Source of the DNA: Pedobacter panaciterrae
GTDB taxonomy: Bacteria; Bacteroidota; Bacteroidia; Sphingobacteriales; Sphingobacteriaceae
Reading direction: 5' to 3'
Length of the DNA: 64,000 nt
NCBI RefSeq assembly: GCF_013204795.1
Contig: NZ_JABMKW010000007.1
Location: 61,839-125,838 of the forward strand
This document shows, piece after piece, positions 1 to 8,411 of this stretch. A program made the position numbers and the translations under genes. The number at the start of each line of letters is the position of its first letter. The first letter of the stretch is position 1. A model generated the notes under the pieces. It had not been told where the DNA came from, made no database searches, and saw nothing but the letters and a program-made list of their open reading frames with translations.

Positions 1-212
1 CCTGCAGAGAACAATGCGATGTCGGGCCTCATTGCAATTGCAGTTTCCATATTTACAACAGCATACTTCTTACCCTTGAATGAGATTTCCTTACCAACAC
101 TCTTCTCAGATGCTACAGGGATCAATTCAGTTAACGGGAAGTTACGCTCTTCTAATACTTTTAACATTACGGTGCCTACCAGACCGGTGGCGCCAACTAC
201 TGCAATTTTCAT
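1..212 (-). CDS. asd: Aspartate-semialdehyde dehydrogenase, N-terminal part (cut by window edge)
   Basis: Reverse-strand reading from the ATG at 212 gives about 70 residues beginning MKIAVVGATGLVG, an N-terminal Rossmann NADP-binding loop (GxxGxxG at residues 7-13), followed by LxERNFPLTELIPVASEKSVGK, the usual beginning of bacterial aspartate-semialdehyde dehydrogenases. The enzyme makes L-aspartate 4-semialdehyde for lysine, threonine and methionine synthesis in the cytoplasm. The catalytic Cys and the C-terminal half lie outside the window, so the assignment rests only on the N-terminus; a related acyl-phosphate reductase such as ArgC is less likely because of the ERNFP-type sequence. The downstream ten-gene block is transcribed in the same direction and terminates at 340-375, so asd is probably transcribed separately. 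Confidence 0.8.
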   Translation of the reverse strand, partial: MKIAVVGATGLVGTVMLKVLEERNFPLTELIPVASEKSVGKEISFKGKKYAVVNMETAIAMRPDIALFSA

Positions 213-339
213 TTTTTTCTAATTGTTTTTTACTTGTTTTTAATTAATTATAAAGGTTTTATGTTTAATAAGTCCCCAAAGATGTGAAATATTTCAGCAT
301 TAAGTAAATGTTTCTGCAAACCAGGGTACTTATAAACAA

Positions 340-375
340 AAAAGGGAAGTGATTTTTGTAAACCACTTCCCTTTT
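340..375 (-). terminator. Intrinsic terminator ending the ten-gene sugar cluster
   Basis: Arms AAAAGGGAAGTG (340-351) and CACTTCCCTTTT (364-375) are perfectly complementary over 12 bp with a 12-nt loop. Read on the minus strand the stem is followed by TTTTTTGTTTA, an intrinsic terminator layout. It sits 20 bp after the stop codon of the last cluster gene. Confidence 0.85.
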
Positions 376-394
376 GTTGTTAAGATATATCTTC

Positions 395-1279
395 TTAAAC
401 CAGTTCGCGATTTACGTAATCAAAGCTTTGCTTAATGCTTACAAAAGGATCCTTTGAGAAATTCTCCTGCTCAACAATTAAGTGTTTAAGGCCTGATTCC
501 TTGGCGTGCTTATAAATGCTCTTAAAGTCGATTTTTCCACTTCCTACTTCTGTATTAATCGTATTGTTCGCTTTATCCATATCCTTTACATGCCACATCA
601 CAAAACGACCAGGATGTTTCGCAAATAATGCAAGTGGATCGTTCCCGGATCTTACAACCCAGTATAAATCCATCTCAAACTGAACATTTTTCTTGTCGGT
701 TTCCTGAAGCAATATGTCGTATCCGGTAGTATCTCCGTATTTTTTAAATTCAAAATCGTGATTATGGTATGCTAGCTGTAATCCAGATTTAGCACACAGT
801 TCTGCTGCTTCATTTAATCTTGCCGCTACCTTTTTAAAAGCATCAAGATCGGGTCTTAATGATTCATCAAGATATGGACAGGTTAGATATTCCATATTTA
901 AAGTTAAAGCACCTTCAATTAAAGGTTTAACTTCGTCCAGATTGCCGCTTTTAATAAAGCCATCTAAGCCAAAGTGGCCACTAGGAGCTTTTAATCCATT
1001 CGCATCAAGCAAACCTTTAAATGTTTTGGCATCTAAACCCCAAAATCCTGCATCAGCAGTATAACCATAGGTTTCAACTTCCTTGTAACCGGCTTTTGCT
1101 ACCTTTTCTATTACACCTTTAACATCTTTAGGTAGTAATTCTCTTAAGGTATAAAGTTGTAGCCCAATTGGATGCGCACCACCTGCAGCAGGCGTGCTGC
1201 TGCAGGCAAAAGATGGTAATAACGCTGCACCTGCAACGGCAATACCTGCCTGCTTAATAAAATTTCTTCTAGAATTCAT
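395..1279 (-). CDS. Tat-exported sugar phosphate isomerase/epimerase-family TIM-barrel protein
   Basis: About 294 residues. I prefer the ATG at 1279 (MNSRRNF) over in-frame GTG/ATG codons at 1300 and 1297, because those overlap the stop of the upstream gene at 1290 and because 1279 puts the twin-arginine motif at residues 4-5. A hydrophobic stretch and LLPSFAC (Cys26) follow, so it may be a Tat lipoprotein. The mature part is an AP-endonuclease-2/xylose-isomerase-like barrel. Candidate metal ligands and base are in HNHDFEF, FEMDLYW, WHVKDMD and VEQENF. Such proteins isomerise, epimerise or eliminate sugars; within this cluster a 3-keto-sugar eliminase/hydratase role is an inference, and the exact substrate cannot be read from the sequence. 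It is the last gene of the block. Confidence 0.8.
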   Translation of the reverse strand: MNSRRNFIKQAGIAVAGAALLPSFACSSTPAAGGAHPIGLQLYTLRELLPKDVKGVIEKVAKAGYKEVETYGYTADAGFWGLDAKTFKGLLDANGLKAPSGHFGLDGFIKSGNLDEVKPLIEGALTLNMEYLTCPYLDESLRPDLDAFKKVAARLNEAAELCAKSGLQLAYHNHDFEFKKYGDTTGYDILLQETDKKNVQFEMDLYWVVRSGNDPLALFAKHPGRFVMWHVKDMDKANNTINTEVGSGKIDFKSIYKHAKESGLKHLIVEQENFSKDPFVSIKQSFDYVNRELV

Positions 1280-1289
1280 AGTTTTTGAA

Positions 1290-2171
1290 TTATACATCAC
1301 AAATATTTACTGCTTCTCTTAATGACTTCATACCGTCTTTACTCTTTGGAATAAATTCCTGGGCAAGATAGCCTTTGAAACCAGTTGCTACAATAGCTTT
1401 AATAATAGCAGGATAAAATAGTTCCTGAGTATCATCAATCTCATTTCTTCCGGGTACTCCGGCCGTGTGATAATGAGAAATGTATTGGTGGTTATTTGTT
1501 ATTGTACTGATAACATTCCCCTCGTCAATTTGCATATGGTAAATGTCATAAAGCAATTTAAAGTTTTCAGAGCCTAACCTTTTACATAGTTCGACACCCC
1601 AAGGGGTATTATCGCACTGATAATCTCCATGGTTAACTTTACTGTTAAGTAGCTCCATAACCACTACTACATTATGCTTTTCAGCAATTGGAAGTATTTG
1701 TTTTAAGCCTTCAACACAGTTTTTTAATCCTGTCTCATCGTCTTTACCCCTACGGTTTCCGCTGAAGCAGATCAATTGCTTGTAGCCCGCTTCGGCAACC
1801 TTCGGAATCATTTCTGAATAGTTTTTAATCAGTGTTGCATGAAATTTAGGATCATTCCACCCGTCCGGGATACTGATTTCTGCACCATTACACATTGAAG
1901 AGTATAAGCCATGTTTCTTTAACGTAGCCCAATCATTAGGGCCAACAAGGTCTATCGCTTTAATGCCGATTTTTTTTGCCTCAATACATAAAGTATCAAG
2001 ATCTACGCTTCCAAAGCACCAACGGCAAACAGAATGATTTACATTTCCTTTTAACATAGTTGACTTATATGGGTCAAGAGCAAAAGCGGGCAAAGCTGCC
2101 GAAACACCTAATGCGGCGGTTCCGGCAACGATATTTTTCAGTGCAGTTCTCCTGCTTAATTCTGATTCCAT
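1290..2171 (-). CDS. Tat-exported hydroxypyruvate isomerase-like TIM-barrel protein
   Basis: 293 residues starting MESELSRRTALK, with the twin-arginine at residues 7-8 and a hydrophobic signal ending near LPAFA. The barrel contains VVMELLNSK, LLYDIYHMQ, HYHTAGVPGRNEID and AQEFIP, the sequence signature of the hydroxypyruvate isomerase (Hyi) branch of the xylose-isomerase-like superfamily, including both expected metal/catalytic glutamates. True Hyi is cytoplasmic and acts in glyoxylate metabolism, so a Tat-exported copy beside DUF1080 and Gfo/Idh proteins more likely acts on an oxidised sugar in the periplasm (inference). Its stop codon lies 10 bp before the preferred start of the next TIM-barrel gene, so the two are probably translated together. 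Confidence 0.82.
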   Translation of the reverse strand: MESELSRRTALKNIVAGTAALGVSAALPAFALDPYKSTMLKGNVNHSVCRWCFGSVDLDTLCIEAKKIGIKAIDLVGPNDWATLKKHGLYSSMCNGAEISIPDGWNDPKFHATLIKNYSEMIPKVAEAGYKQLICFSGNRRGKDDETGLKNCVEGLKQILPIAEKHNVVVVMELLNSKVNHGDYQCDNTPWGVELCKRLGSENFKLLYDIYHMQIDEGNVISTITNNHQYISHYHTAGVPGRNEIDDTQELFYPAIIKAIVATGFKGYLAQEFIPKSKDGMKSLREAVNICDV

Positions 2172-2209
2172 TTTTTTAAATATCTAAATTTTGATTTGGT
2201 TCAAATAGA

Positions 2210-3451
2210 TTAATGGGCAATAGCTTCTTCTTCAATTTTCTTCTTGTCATTGAAAGTTAGTGCAAACAATAAGAAAACTACAAATGCAATACCAGATGGG
2301 ATTAGCCACACCATTTTCCAGTCGGCAGCTCCGTTGGCACCTTTGTAAGTATCTGTAATCCATCCTGCAACTTCAAATCCAATAAGCATACCAACACCAT
2401 ATGTTGCTAACGTGATTAATCCCTGAGCAGCACTTTTATATCTTTCACCAGCTTTTGAATTGGTGTAGATCTGTCCTGATACAAAAAAGAAATCATAGCA
2501 AATACCATGTAATGCAATGCCAATCAGAATCATAAAGCTAAGCTCTCCTGCATTTCCATAGGCAAATAATAAATACCTAACAGACCATGCCAGCATACCC
2601 ACAAGAATGGTTTTTTTGAATCCATATTTTTTGAAAAAGAATGGAATCAATAGTAAAAATAGCGCCTCTGAAATTTGTCCTATTGCCATTTTACCGGTAG
2701 GCCCTTCAACACCGATATTAGATAAGAAAGGGTGGGCATTTTGGTAATAGAATGCCAGAGGGATACAGATTAGGATAGCAGAAACAAAGAATATAGCAAA
2801 GTTTTTATCCTTTAATAGTTTCAAAGCGTCAAGACCTAAAATATCACCGATCTTTACTTTTTCACCTGCAGCTACTTTTGGTGGCGTTTTAGGTAATGTG
2901 AAACTAAATAAGCCTAAGCCTAATGAGGCAATACCAGCCATAAGGAAAGTATTTTTCAATAAACCTGCAGACAAGGCCTCAGGTGAATCCCAAATGAATA
3001 CGTAACTGATAATTAGTCCAGCTGTAATCCAACCGATAGTTCCCCAAATCCTGATAGGAGAGAACTCTTTCTCCGGATCTTTCATCTGGTTAAAGGATAC
3101 TGAATTCACCAATGCAAGTGTTGGCATATAAAGGATCATATAGCCTAATACGTATGGATAAAAAACAGATATATCTGCAGCAGTATACATTTGGTACATT
3201 AAAGCAGCACCAAGAAGGTGTAAAACACCAAGGATTTTTTCTGCATTGAAAAATCTATCGGCAATTAAGCCGATAATAAAAGGGGCAACTATTGCTCCCC
3301 ATGATTGGGTTGAAAAAACAGCGGCAGTTTCTGAGCCAGAAGCAGAAAGGTTCTTGTCCAGAAAAGTACCTAAGGTAACAAACCATGATCCCCAGATAAA
3401 AAATTCCAGGAACATCATGATTGATAATTTAACACGGTTAGTCGTATTCAT
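2210..3451 (-). CDS. MFS transporter, nucleoside:H+ symporter (NupG-like) family
   Basis: 413 residues with about 12 hydrophobic segments and no signal peptide. The N-terminus (KLSIMMFLEFFIWGSWFVTL) and the PTLALVNSVSFNQM and RIWGTIGWI regions are typical of the nucleoside/H+ symporter branch of the MFS. Members of this branch in Bacteroidota often sit among Gfo/Idh and TIM-barrel sugar genes and are annotated as nucleoside permeases by similarity alone. Here it is flanked by DUF1080 and isomerase genes, so the likely cargo is a sugar or keto-sugar released in the periplasm (inference). It would link the exported and cytoplasmic halves of the pathway. Confidence 0.85.
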   Translation of the reverse strand: MNTTNRVKLSIMMFLEFFIWGSWFVTLGTFLDKNLSASGSETAAVFSTQSWGAIVAPFIIGLIADRFFNAEKILGVLHLLGAALMYQMYTAADISVFYPYVLGYMILYMPTLALVNSVSFNQMKDPEKEFSPIRIWGTIGWITAGLIISYVFIWDSPEALSAGLLKNTFLMAGIASLGLGLFSFTLPKTPPKVAAGEKVKIGDILGLDALKLLKDKNFAIFFVSAILICIPLAFYYQNAHPFLSNIGVEGPTGKMAIGQISEALFLLLIPFFFKKYGFKKTILVGMLAWSVRYLLFAYGNAGELSFMILIGIALHGICYDFFFVSGQIYTNSKAGERYKSAAQGLITLATYGVGMLIGFEVAGWITDTYKGANGAADWKMVWLIPSGIAFVVFLLFALTFNDKKKIEEEAIAH

Positions 3452-3483
3452 ATTCGGGTTTTCGTTATTCTTTAAAAGTTAAA

Positions 3484-4176
3484 TTATAGTTCTTTAATCA
3501 TAATGTTACGGTACCAAACAGCATCTCCATGATCCTGAAGAGCTATTTTGCCTGATTTAAAAGTTCCAAATCCTTCCCAGCCAGCAAACTTGCTTTTTGA
3601 AACAAGATTTTTCCAGTTTTCATCCCAGAGTGTAGTAGTTACCACTTTAACGCCATTTAATCTTAATTCAAGGGCTCCATTGTTACTGATTACTTCAGCT
3701 GTATTCCATTCTCCAACAGGTTTTACCGGTTCAGAGTTACTTTTAACAAGATCATACAAATCTCCCGCTCTGTGCTTGGTTATCTTTCCGTCCGGATGAC
3801 CATCGTTGTCCAGCACCTGCATTTCTAAACCTGTACTGTATGTAGCACCATATTTCGGGTCTTCGTGTACATAGAAAATTATACCGCTATTCGCTTTAGG
3901 AGCTACTTTCCATTCCAGTTTTAAATGGAAATTGCTGTATTCCTTATCTGTCACTAAATCACCTCCACCATCATTTTGGCCGTTTGGATCAAAGTGGAGT
4001 GTTCCATCTTCTACTTTCCATTTACTGCCGGCGGTTGTTTTTCCATATGTATGCCATCCGGCAGTGGATTCACCATTAAATAGTTTGGTGAATCCTTTGG
4101 TGCCTTTTTGACTTTTTGTACTACTGCAGCTCATTATTGTTGTTAAGATCAGCGCAGAGAAAATGTATTTTTTCAT
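3484..4176 (-). CDS. DUF1080 (3-keto-disaccharide hydrolase family) lipoprotein
   Basis: 230 residues. MKKYIFSALILTTIMSC is a lipoprotein signal with the lipid Cys at 17. The remainder is one DUF1080 (PF06439) jelly-roll domain: GFTKLFNGESTAGWHTYG at the start, then NFHLKLEWKVAPKANSGIIFYVHED, a TGLEMQVLDNDGH motif and HRAGDLYDL. The family includes concanavalin-like glycoside-active proteins, and characterised members cleave 3-keto-glucosides. In this cluster it is the best candidate for breaking the glycosidic bond after C3 oxidation by the GMC dehydrogenase. It lies between a Tat-exported Gfo/Idh oxidoreductase and an MFS permease, which fits a periplasmic or outer-membrane location. Substrate is not readable from sequence. 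Confidence 0.85.
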   Translation of the reverse strand: MKKYIFSALILTTIMSCSSTKSQKGTKGFTKLFNGESTAGWHTYGKTTAGSKWKVEDGTLHFDPNGQNDGGGDLVTDKEYSNFHLKLEWKVAPKANSGIIFYVHEDPKYGATYSTGLEMQVLDNDGHPDGKITKHRAGDLYDLVKSNSEPVKPVGEWNTAEVISNNGALELRLNGVKVVTTTLWDENWKNLVSKSKFAGWEGFGTFKSGKIALQDHGDAVWYRNIMIKEL

Positions 4177-4204
4177 TATGTGGTTTAAAATTGTTCTTTA
4201 TTTT

Positions 4205-5662
4205 TTATGCGCCCAAAGTCCAGCCTTTGCGATACTCACGTTTCACATATTGGTTCACATCATCAAGGTTAGTAACCTTCATCAGGTCGTTATCCCAAAG
4301 TAATTTAATATTACGGCCAGGATAAGAGATTTTTCCTTCACTGTTTTTACGTTGAACATCTACACCACGTATAGCAAGGTTTGCCATTAACAAGGCTTCT
4401 GTAAGCGGGCCTGCAATTTCAAAAGGAGAACTTACTTCCTGCTTGCCATAACCGGCAATAGCAGCTTCAACCCATTGTTTGTAGTGGCCACCTGCGCCAC
4501 CTTGTACGCGGGCAAATTTTTGCGCTACCTTGATGTCTTTGTTTTTAGTTAAAGGAAGTAATTTCGGATTTGCGCTATAAGTTTCGCTCATCATTTTACC
4601 TTTTGTACCAATAAATAAGGTACCATTACCACCGTCTCCAAAGGTTTCGTTAGCTTGTAATTCTTCTGGTCTTTCAGGTTGGATACCACCATCCATCCAG
4701 TGTACAGTAACATCGCCCTTGGTCTTAGTTGTTTTAGGGAATTTTAATGTAACGTGACTTGATGGAGGACAACTATCAGGGAAATATCCTCTTTTGAATT
4801 CATCAACATATACAGAACCAACACTCGCCTGAACTTCGCTTGCATATTTTAAATTCAATACGCTAAACGGAGCTTCTAGTAGGTGACAGCCCATATCTCC
4901 AAGAGCACCAGTACCATAATCCCACCAGCCACGCCAGTTAAACGGAACCAATTTATCTACATAGTCTTTGTATGGGGCAGTACCTAACCAAAGATCCCAA
5001 TCAAGATCTGATGGCACCTGAGCTTTGTTAGCCGACCATGGAATACCTTGAGGCCATACCGGACGATCTGTCCATGCATAAACCGTGTGTACATCTCCAA
5101 TCAATCCTGCGTCATACCATTCTTTCATTTGTCTTGGGCCATCATTTGAAGCACCCTGATTTCCCATTTGGGTAACCACTTTATACTTTTTAGCAGCAGC
5201 AGTTAAAGCTCTTGCCTCATAAATATCATGAGTTAAAGGTTTTTGCACATACACATGCTTACCCAATTGCATTGCTGCAAGGGCAATAATGGCATGGTTA
5301 TGATCTGGAGTAGAAACAGAAACAGCATCAAAATTTTTAGCTTCTTTATCCATCAATTCACGCCAATCTCTATAATATTTAGCTTTAGGGAAAGCTTTTA
5401 CACTATTCGCAGCTCTTGAATCATGCACATCGCATAAAAAACCAATATCGGCTTTTCCACTTTTTGCAAATTCAGCAATATCAGATTGACCTTTTCCGCC
5501 TGCACCAATTCCCGCTACAATTAATCTGTCGCTAGGAGCTAAAAATCCTTTTCCGCCCAAAACGTGACGCGGAACTATCATAAATGCAGATGCAGCAATA
5601 GCTGATGTTTTTAGAAAACTACGTCTGTTGGTAGCATTCTGATCTTTTTTTGTTTCTTCCAT
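4205..5662 (-). CDS. Tat-exported Gfo/Idh/MocA-family oxidoreductase
   Basis: 485 residues. The N-terminus carries NRRSFLKTSAIAASAF (twin-arginine about residues 13-14), a clear Tat signal. The mature part starts with a Rossmann segment (LIVAGIGAGGKGQSDIAEF), then VQKPLTHDIYEA, where the usual EKP catalytic motif reads QKP, and a C-terminal Gfo/Idh domain with WWDYGTGALGDMGCH. Export of an NAD(P)-dependent enzyme implies that the cofactor is bound before Tat transport, as known for glucose-fructose oxidoreductase of Zymomonas. In this cluster it could reduce or oxidise C3 of a sugar in the periplasm (inference). It lies 22 bp downstream of the cytochrome c gene. Confidence 0.85.
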   Translation of the reverse strand: MEETKKDQNATNRRSFLKTSAIAASAFMIVPRHVLGGKGFLAPSDRLIVAGIGAGGKGQSDIAEFAKSGKADIGFLCDVHDSRAANSVKAFPKAKYYRDWRELMDKEAKNFDAVSVSTPDHNHAIIALAAMQLGKHVYVQKPLTHDIYEARALTAAAKKYKVVTQMGNQGASNDGPRQMKEWYDAGLIGDVHTVYAWTDRPVWPQGIPWSANKAQVPSDLDWDLWLGTAPYKDYVDKLVPFNWRGWWDYGTGALGDMGCHLLEAPFSVLNLKYASEVQASVGSVYVDEFKRGYFPDSCPPSSHVTLKFPKTTKTKGDVTVHWMDGGIQPERPEELQANETFGDGGNGTLFIGTKGKMMSETYSANPKLLPLTKNKDIKVAQKFARVQGGAGGHYKQWVEAAIAGYGKQEVSSPFEIAGPLTEALLMANLAIRGVDVQRKNSEGKISYPGRNIKLLWDNDLMKVTNLDDVNQYVKREYRKGWTLGA

Positions 5663-5688
5663 GGTTCTATTTGGTTAGGTAGGTTGAA

Positions 5689-6171
5689 TTATTTTTTAAG
5701 TGATAAAATATATTTTACCATTTCTTTTGCATCGTCTTTACTTAATGTTGGGTGCGGAGTCATTGGAATTGCACCCCAAACACCTTGTCCACCTGCAATG
5801 ATCTTATCAGCCAGATGGTCAATGTTCTCTTCAGTTGCAGGATATTTACCAGCCACATTTACATAAGCAGGTCCAACAAGTTTTTGAGTTTTGCTATGAC
5901 ATGCAAGGCAGTCAGACTTAGAAATAAGTGCTTCGCCTTTTCCCTTTTCTGCAGTGGCAGCCGGAGCTGCCGGTGTAGTTGCAGCTGGTGCAGGTGCTGC
6001 TTCCTTTGCAGCCGTATCAGTAGCGGCAGGGGTTGTAGCTTCAGTTGCAGGAGTTGATGCTGATGTATTAGCTGAATCTGCAGCTTTATTTGCTGCGGCT
6101 CTTTCTTCCGGACTTGCACATGAGGCCATAAAGATTGCTAAACAGCCTAAAACTAATAATGTTCTTTTCAT
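5689..6171 (-). CDS. Lipoprotein class I cytochrome c
   Basis: 160 residues. A lipoprotein signal ends at Cys18. Residues 20-76 are a low-complexity Ala/Thr/Pro linker that acts as a flexible tether. The single haem domain has CLACH at residues 88-92 and a plausible distal Met at 137 in AIPMTPHP; the layout (LVGPAYVNVAGKY, IIAGGQGVWG) is that of cytochrome c-551/c-552-like electron carriers. In known sugar 3-dehydrogenases of the GMC type a cytochrome c accepts electrons from the flavin subunit, so this protein is the probable acceptor for the GMC/subunit-3 pair encoded upstream. The Ala/Pro-rich linker gives long spurious ORFs in the other frames. Confidence 0.88.
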   Translation of the reverse strand: MKRTLLVLGCLAIFMASCASPEERAAANKAADSANTSASTPATEATTPAATDTAAKEAAPAPAATTPAAPAATAEKGKGEALISKSDCLACHSKTQKLVGPAYVNVAGKYPATEENIDHLADKIIAGGQGVWGAIPMTPHPTLSKDDAKEMVKYILSLKK

Positions 6172-6183
6172 TGTTGTGTTGTA

Positions 6184-7242
6184 TTATTTATCTAAACCTA
6201 AAATTCTGTTATTGAAATCATCGTCACCACCAGAAGCAGCAAAATCATCGAATGCTTTAGTGGTTACTTTTATGATATTCTTTTTAATGAATTCCGCGCC
6301 TTCTCTGGCGCCAACTTCAGCATCCTTAATGCAGCATTCCCATTCCATTACCGCCCATCCTTTGTAATCATATTGCGCAAGCTTACTGAATATGGTTTTG
6401 AAATCTACTTGTCCATCACCAGGAGAACGATATCTTCCGGCACGATTCGCCCAGCTTTGGTAACCACCAAATGTTCCTTGTTTACCTGTTGCATTAAATT
6501 CAGAATCTTTAACATGGAATGCCTTTATGCGCTCATGATAAAAATCAATATACTGAATATAATCAAGCTGTTGTAAAACAAAGTGTGAAGGATCGTAAAG
6601 CAAGCACGCACGAGGGTGATTGTTTACTTTTTCAAGGAACATCTCATAAGTGATGCCATCAAAGAGGTCTTCGCCTGGGTGTATCTCGTAACATACATCT
6701 ACACCACAGGTATCAAACTCATTTAATATTGGCGTCCATCTTTTTGCAAGTTCGGTAAAAGCTGCATCAACAAGTCCTTCCGGACGTTGAGGCCACGGAT
6801 GGAACATATGCCATAACAACGAACCACTAAATGTAGCATGTGCATTTAAACCAAGATTCTGAGAAGCTTTTGCAGCATATTTTAATTGCTGTACTGCCCA
6901 TTCTGTTCTTGCTTTTGGATTGTTTTTATACTGATCAGGAGCAAAGGCATCAAATGCAAGGTCATATGCCGGATGTACAGCAACCAGCTGACCTTGTAAA
7001 TGTGTCGACAATTCCGTGATTTCCAAACCGTATGATCTAACCTTACCGGTTAATTCATCAGCATAAGTTTTGCTTTCTGCTGCTTTTTGAAGGTCAATAA
7101 ACCTTGTGTCAAGCGTGGGTACCTGGATACCCTTAAAGCCTAAGCTTGCCGCCCATTCACAAATAGCATCTAAAGAATTAAAAGGAGCCTCATCACCAAT
7201 AAATTGAGCAAGGAAAACTCCGGGACCTTTAAGTGTTGTCAT
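6184..7242 (-). CDS. Sugar phosphate isomerase/epimerase-family TIM-barrel protein (cytoplasmic)
   Basis: 352 residues, no signal peptide (MTTLKGPGVFLAQFIGDEAPF), so unlike the two other TIM-barrel proteins of this cluster it should be cytoplasmic. The xylose-isomerase-like barrel shows VCYEIHPGEDLFDG, LLYDPSHFVLQQ, KAFHVKDSEFN and AVMEWECC, which supply the usual Glu/Asp/His/Glu metal site. Proteins of this subgroup are found beside Gfo/Idh oxidoreductases in keto-sugar and inositol-type catabolic loci. It ends 13 bp before the cytochrome c gene and starts 9 bp after the 386-residue Gfo/Idh gene, so it is within the same transcript. A 3-keto-sugar isomerase/epimerase role is inferred from context. 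Confidence 0.83.
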   Translation of the reverse strand: MTTLKGPGVFLAQFIGDEAPFNSLDAICEWAASLGFKGIQVPTLDTRFIDLQKAAESKTYADELTGKVRSYGLEITELSTHLQGQLVAVHPAYDLAFDAFAPDQYKNNPKARTEWAVQQLKYAAKASQNLGLNAHATFSGSLLWHMFHPWPQRPEGLVDAAFTELAKRWTPILNEFDTCGVDVCYEIHPGEDLFDGITYEMFLEKVNNHPRACLLYDPSHFVLQQLDYIQYIDFYHERIKAFHVKDSEFNATGKQGTFGGYQSWANRAGRYRSPGDGQVDFKTIFSKLAQYDYKGWAVMEWECCIKDAEVGAREGAEFIKKNIIKVTTKAFDDFAASGGDDDFNNRILGLDK

Positions 7243-7250
7243 GATGTTTT

Positions 7251-8411
7251 TTATATTTTAAAATCTGTCCATTTTTGATCAGACTGACTTGAAGCTACTA
7301 CTGTATCAATAAATGCCATACCTCTTACACCATCTTCAACCCTTGGGAAATCCAGCATGGCTTCTGTAGGAGTTGTTCCATGGATTTTAGCCGAAACCGT
7401 AAGTGCAAAATTTCTATAAATGTTTGCAAAAGCTTCCAGGTAGCCTTCCGGATGTCCGCCTGGAACACGTAAGTTGTGTTTTGCAATATCTGAAAGATAA
7501 GCTTGTCCTGCGCGGTAAATCTGAGCTGGTTCATTAAGCCATTTTAAAGTTAACGTATTTGGCTCTTGCTGGTTCCACTCTAATCCGCCTTTTTCTCCAT
7601 ATACTCTAATTTTTAAAGCATTTTCTTCACCTGCAGCTACCTGAGATGCTGATAATACACCGCTTGCGCCATTGTCAAATTTCAAAAGTACGTTACCGTC
7701 GTCATCAAGTGCCCTTCCCTGAACTACAACGTTCAGATCGGCACATAGCTTAGTGATTTTTAAGCCTGAAATATACTCTGCTAATTGCGCAGCGTGTGTT
7801 CCTATATCTCCCATACAACCGCTTTTTCCACTTTTGGTTGGGTCGGTGCGCCATGCGGCCTGGGCATTTCCTTCTCTTTCGGTAAGGGTGCTTAGCCATC
7901 CCTGAGGATACTCAACCATGATTTTTCTAATGGCACCAAGTTTTCCTTCTTTTACCATTTGTCTGGCTTGTTTTACCATTGGATAACCAGAGTAGGTATG
8001 AGTTAAGCATAGAATTAAGCCAGTTTCCTGTACTTTTTGCTGTAATAACTTAGCTTCTTCAAGAGATAAAGCAATTGGTTTTTCAATTACCACGTTAAAC
8101 CCATGATCCAAGGCCATCATTGCAGGAGCAAAGTGGGCAAAATTTGGGGTAACAATAGTTACAAAGTCGATACGTTTGTCAGCAGGTAATTTGCTTTCTT
8201 TCTCAATCATTTCCTCAAAGTTCATATAAACCCTGTCTTCCGGAAGGAATAACATTTCACCAGATTCTCTGGCAATTTCGGGGTGTATACTCAATGCTCC
8301 GCAGCAAAACTCTACCTGGCCGTCAATGTTAGCGGCAATACGATGAACTGCACCGATAAACGCGTCTTTACCGCCGCCTACCATGCCCATTCTAATTTTT
8401 CTTGTCTTCAT
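7251..8411 (-). CDS. Gfo/Idh/MocA-family oxidoreductase (cytoplasmic)
   Basis: 386 residues without export signal. N-terminal Rossmann fold begins IRMGMVGGGKDAFIGAVHR; the conserved EKP motif (NVVIEKPIALSLEEA) and a C-terminal domain with DIGTHAAQLAEYISG supply the usual catalytic Lys and His-type residues. Likely an NAD(P)-dependent dehydrogenase or reductase acting on a sugar or 3-keto-sugar after import. Its ATG overlaps the stop codon of the GMC gene by one base (TAATG arrangement), which indicates translational coupling with the dehydrogenase subunits. Together with the 352-residue TIM-barrel gene downstream it makes up the cytoplasmic half of the cluster. Confidence 0.87.
   Translation of the reverse strand: MKTRKIRMGMVGGGKDAFIGAVHRIAANIDGQVEFCCGALSIHPEIARESGEMLFLPEDRVYMNFEEMIEKESKLPADKRIDFVTIVTPNFAHFAPAMMALDHGFNVVIEKPIALSLEEAKLLQQKVQETGLILCLTHTYSGYPMVKQARQMVKEGKLGAIRKIMVEYPQGWLSTLTEREGNAQAAWRTDPTKSGKSGCMGDIGTHAAQLAEYISGLKITKLCADLNVVVQGRALDDDGNVLLKFDNGASGVLSASQVAAGEENALKIRVYGEKGGLEWNQQEPNTLTLKWLNEPAQIYRAGQAYLSDIAKHNLRVPGGHPEGYLEAFANIYRNFALTVSAKIHGTTPTEAMLDFPRVEDGVRGMAFIDTVVASSQSDQKWTDFKI

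Noticed and set aside
5752..6367. Long plus-strand frames antisense to the cytochrome c gene
   Set aside because: They arise from the Ala/Pro-rich linker codons read in reverse and encode Ala/Val- or Cys/Ser-rich strings with no family features.
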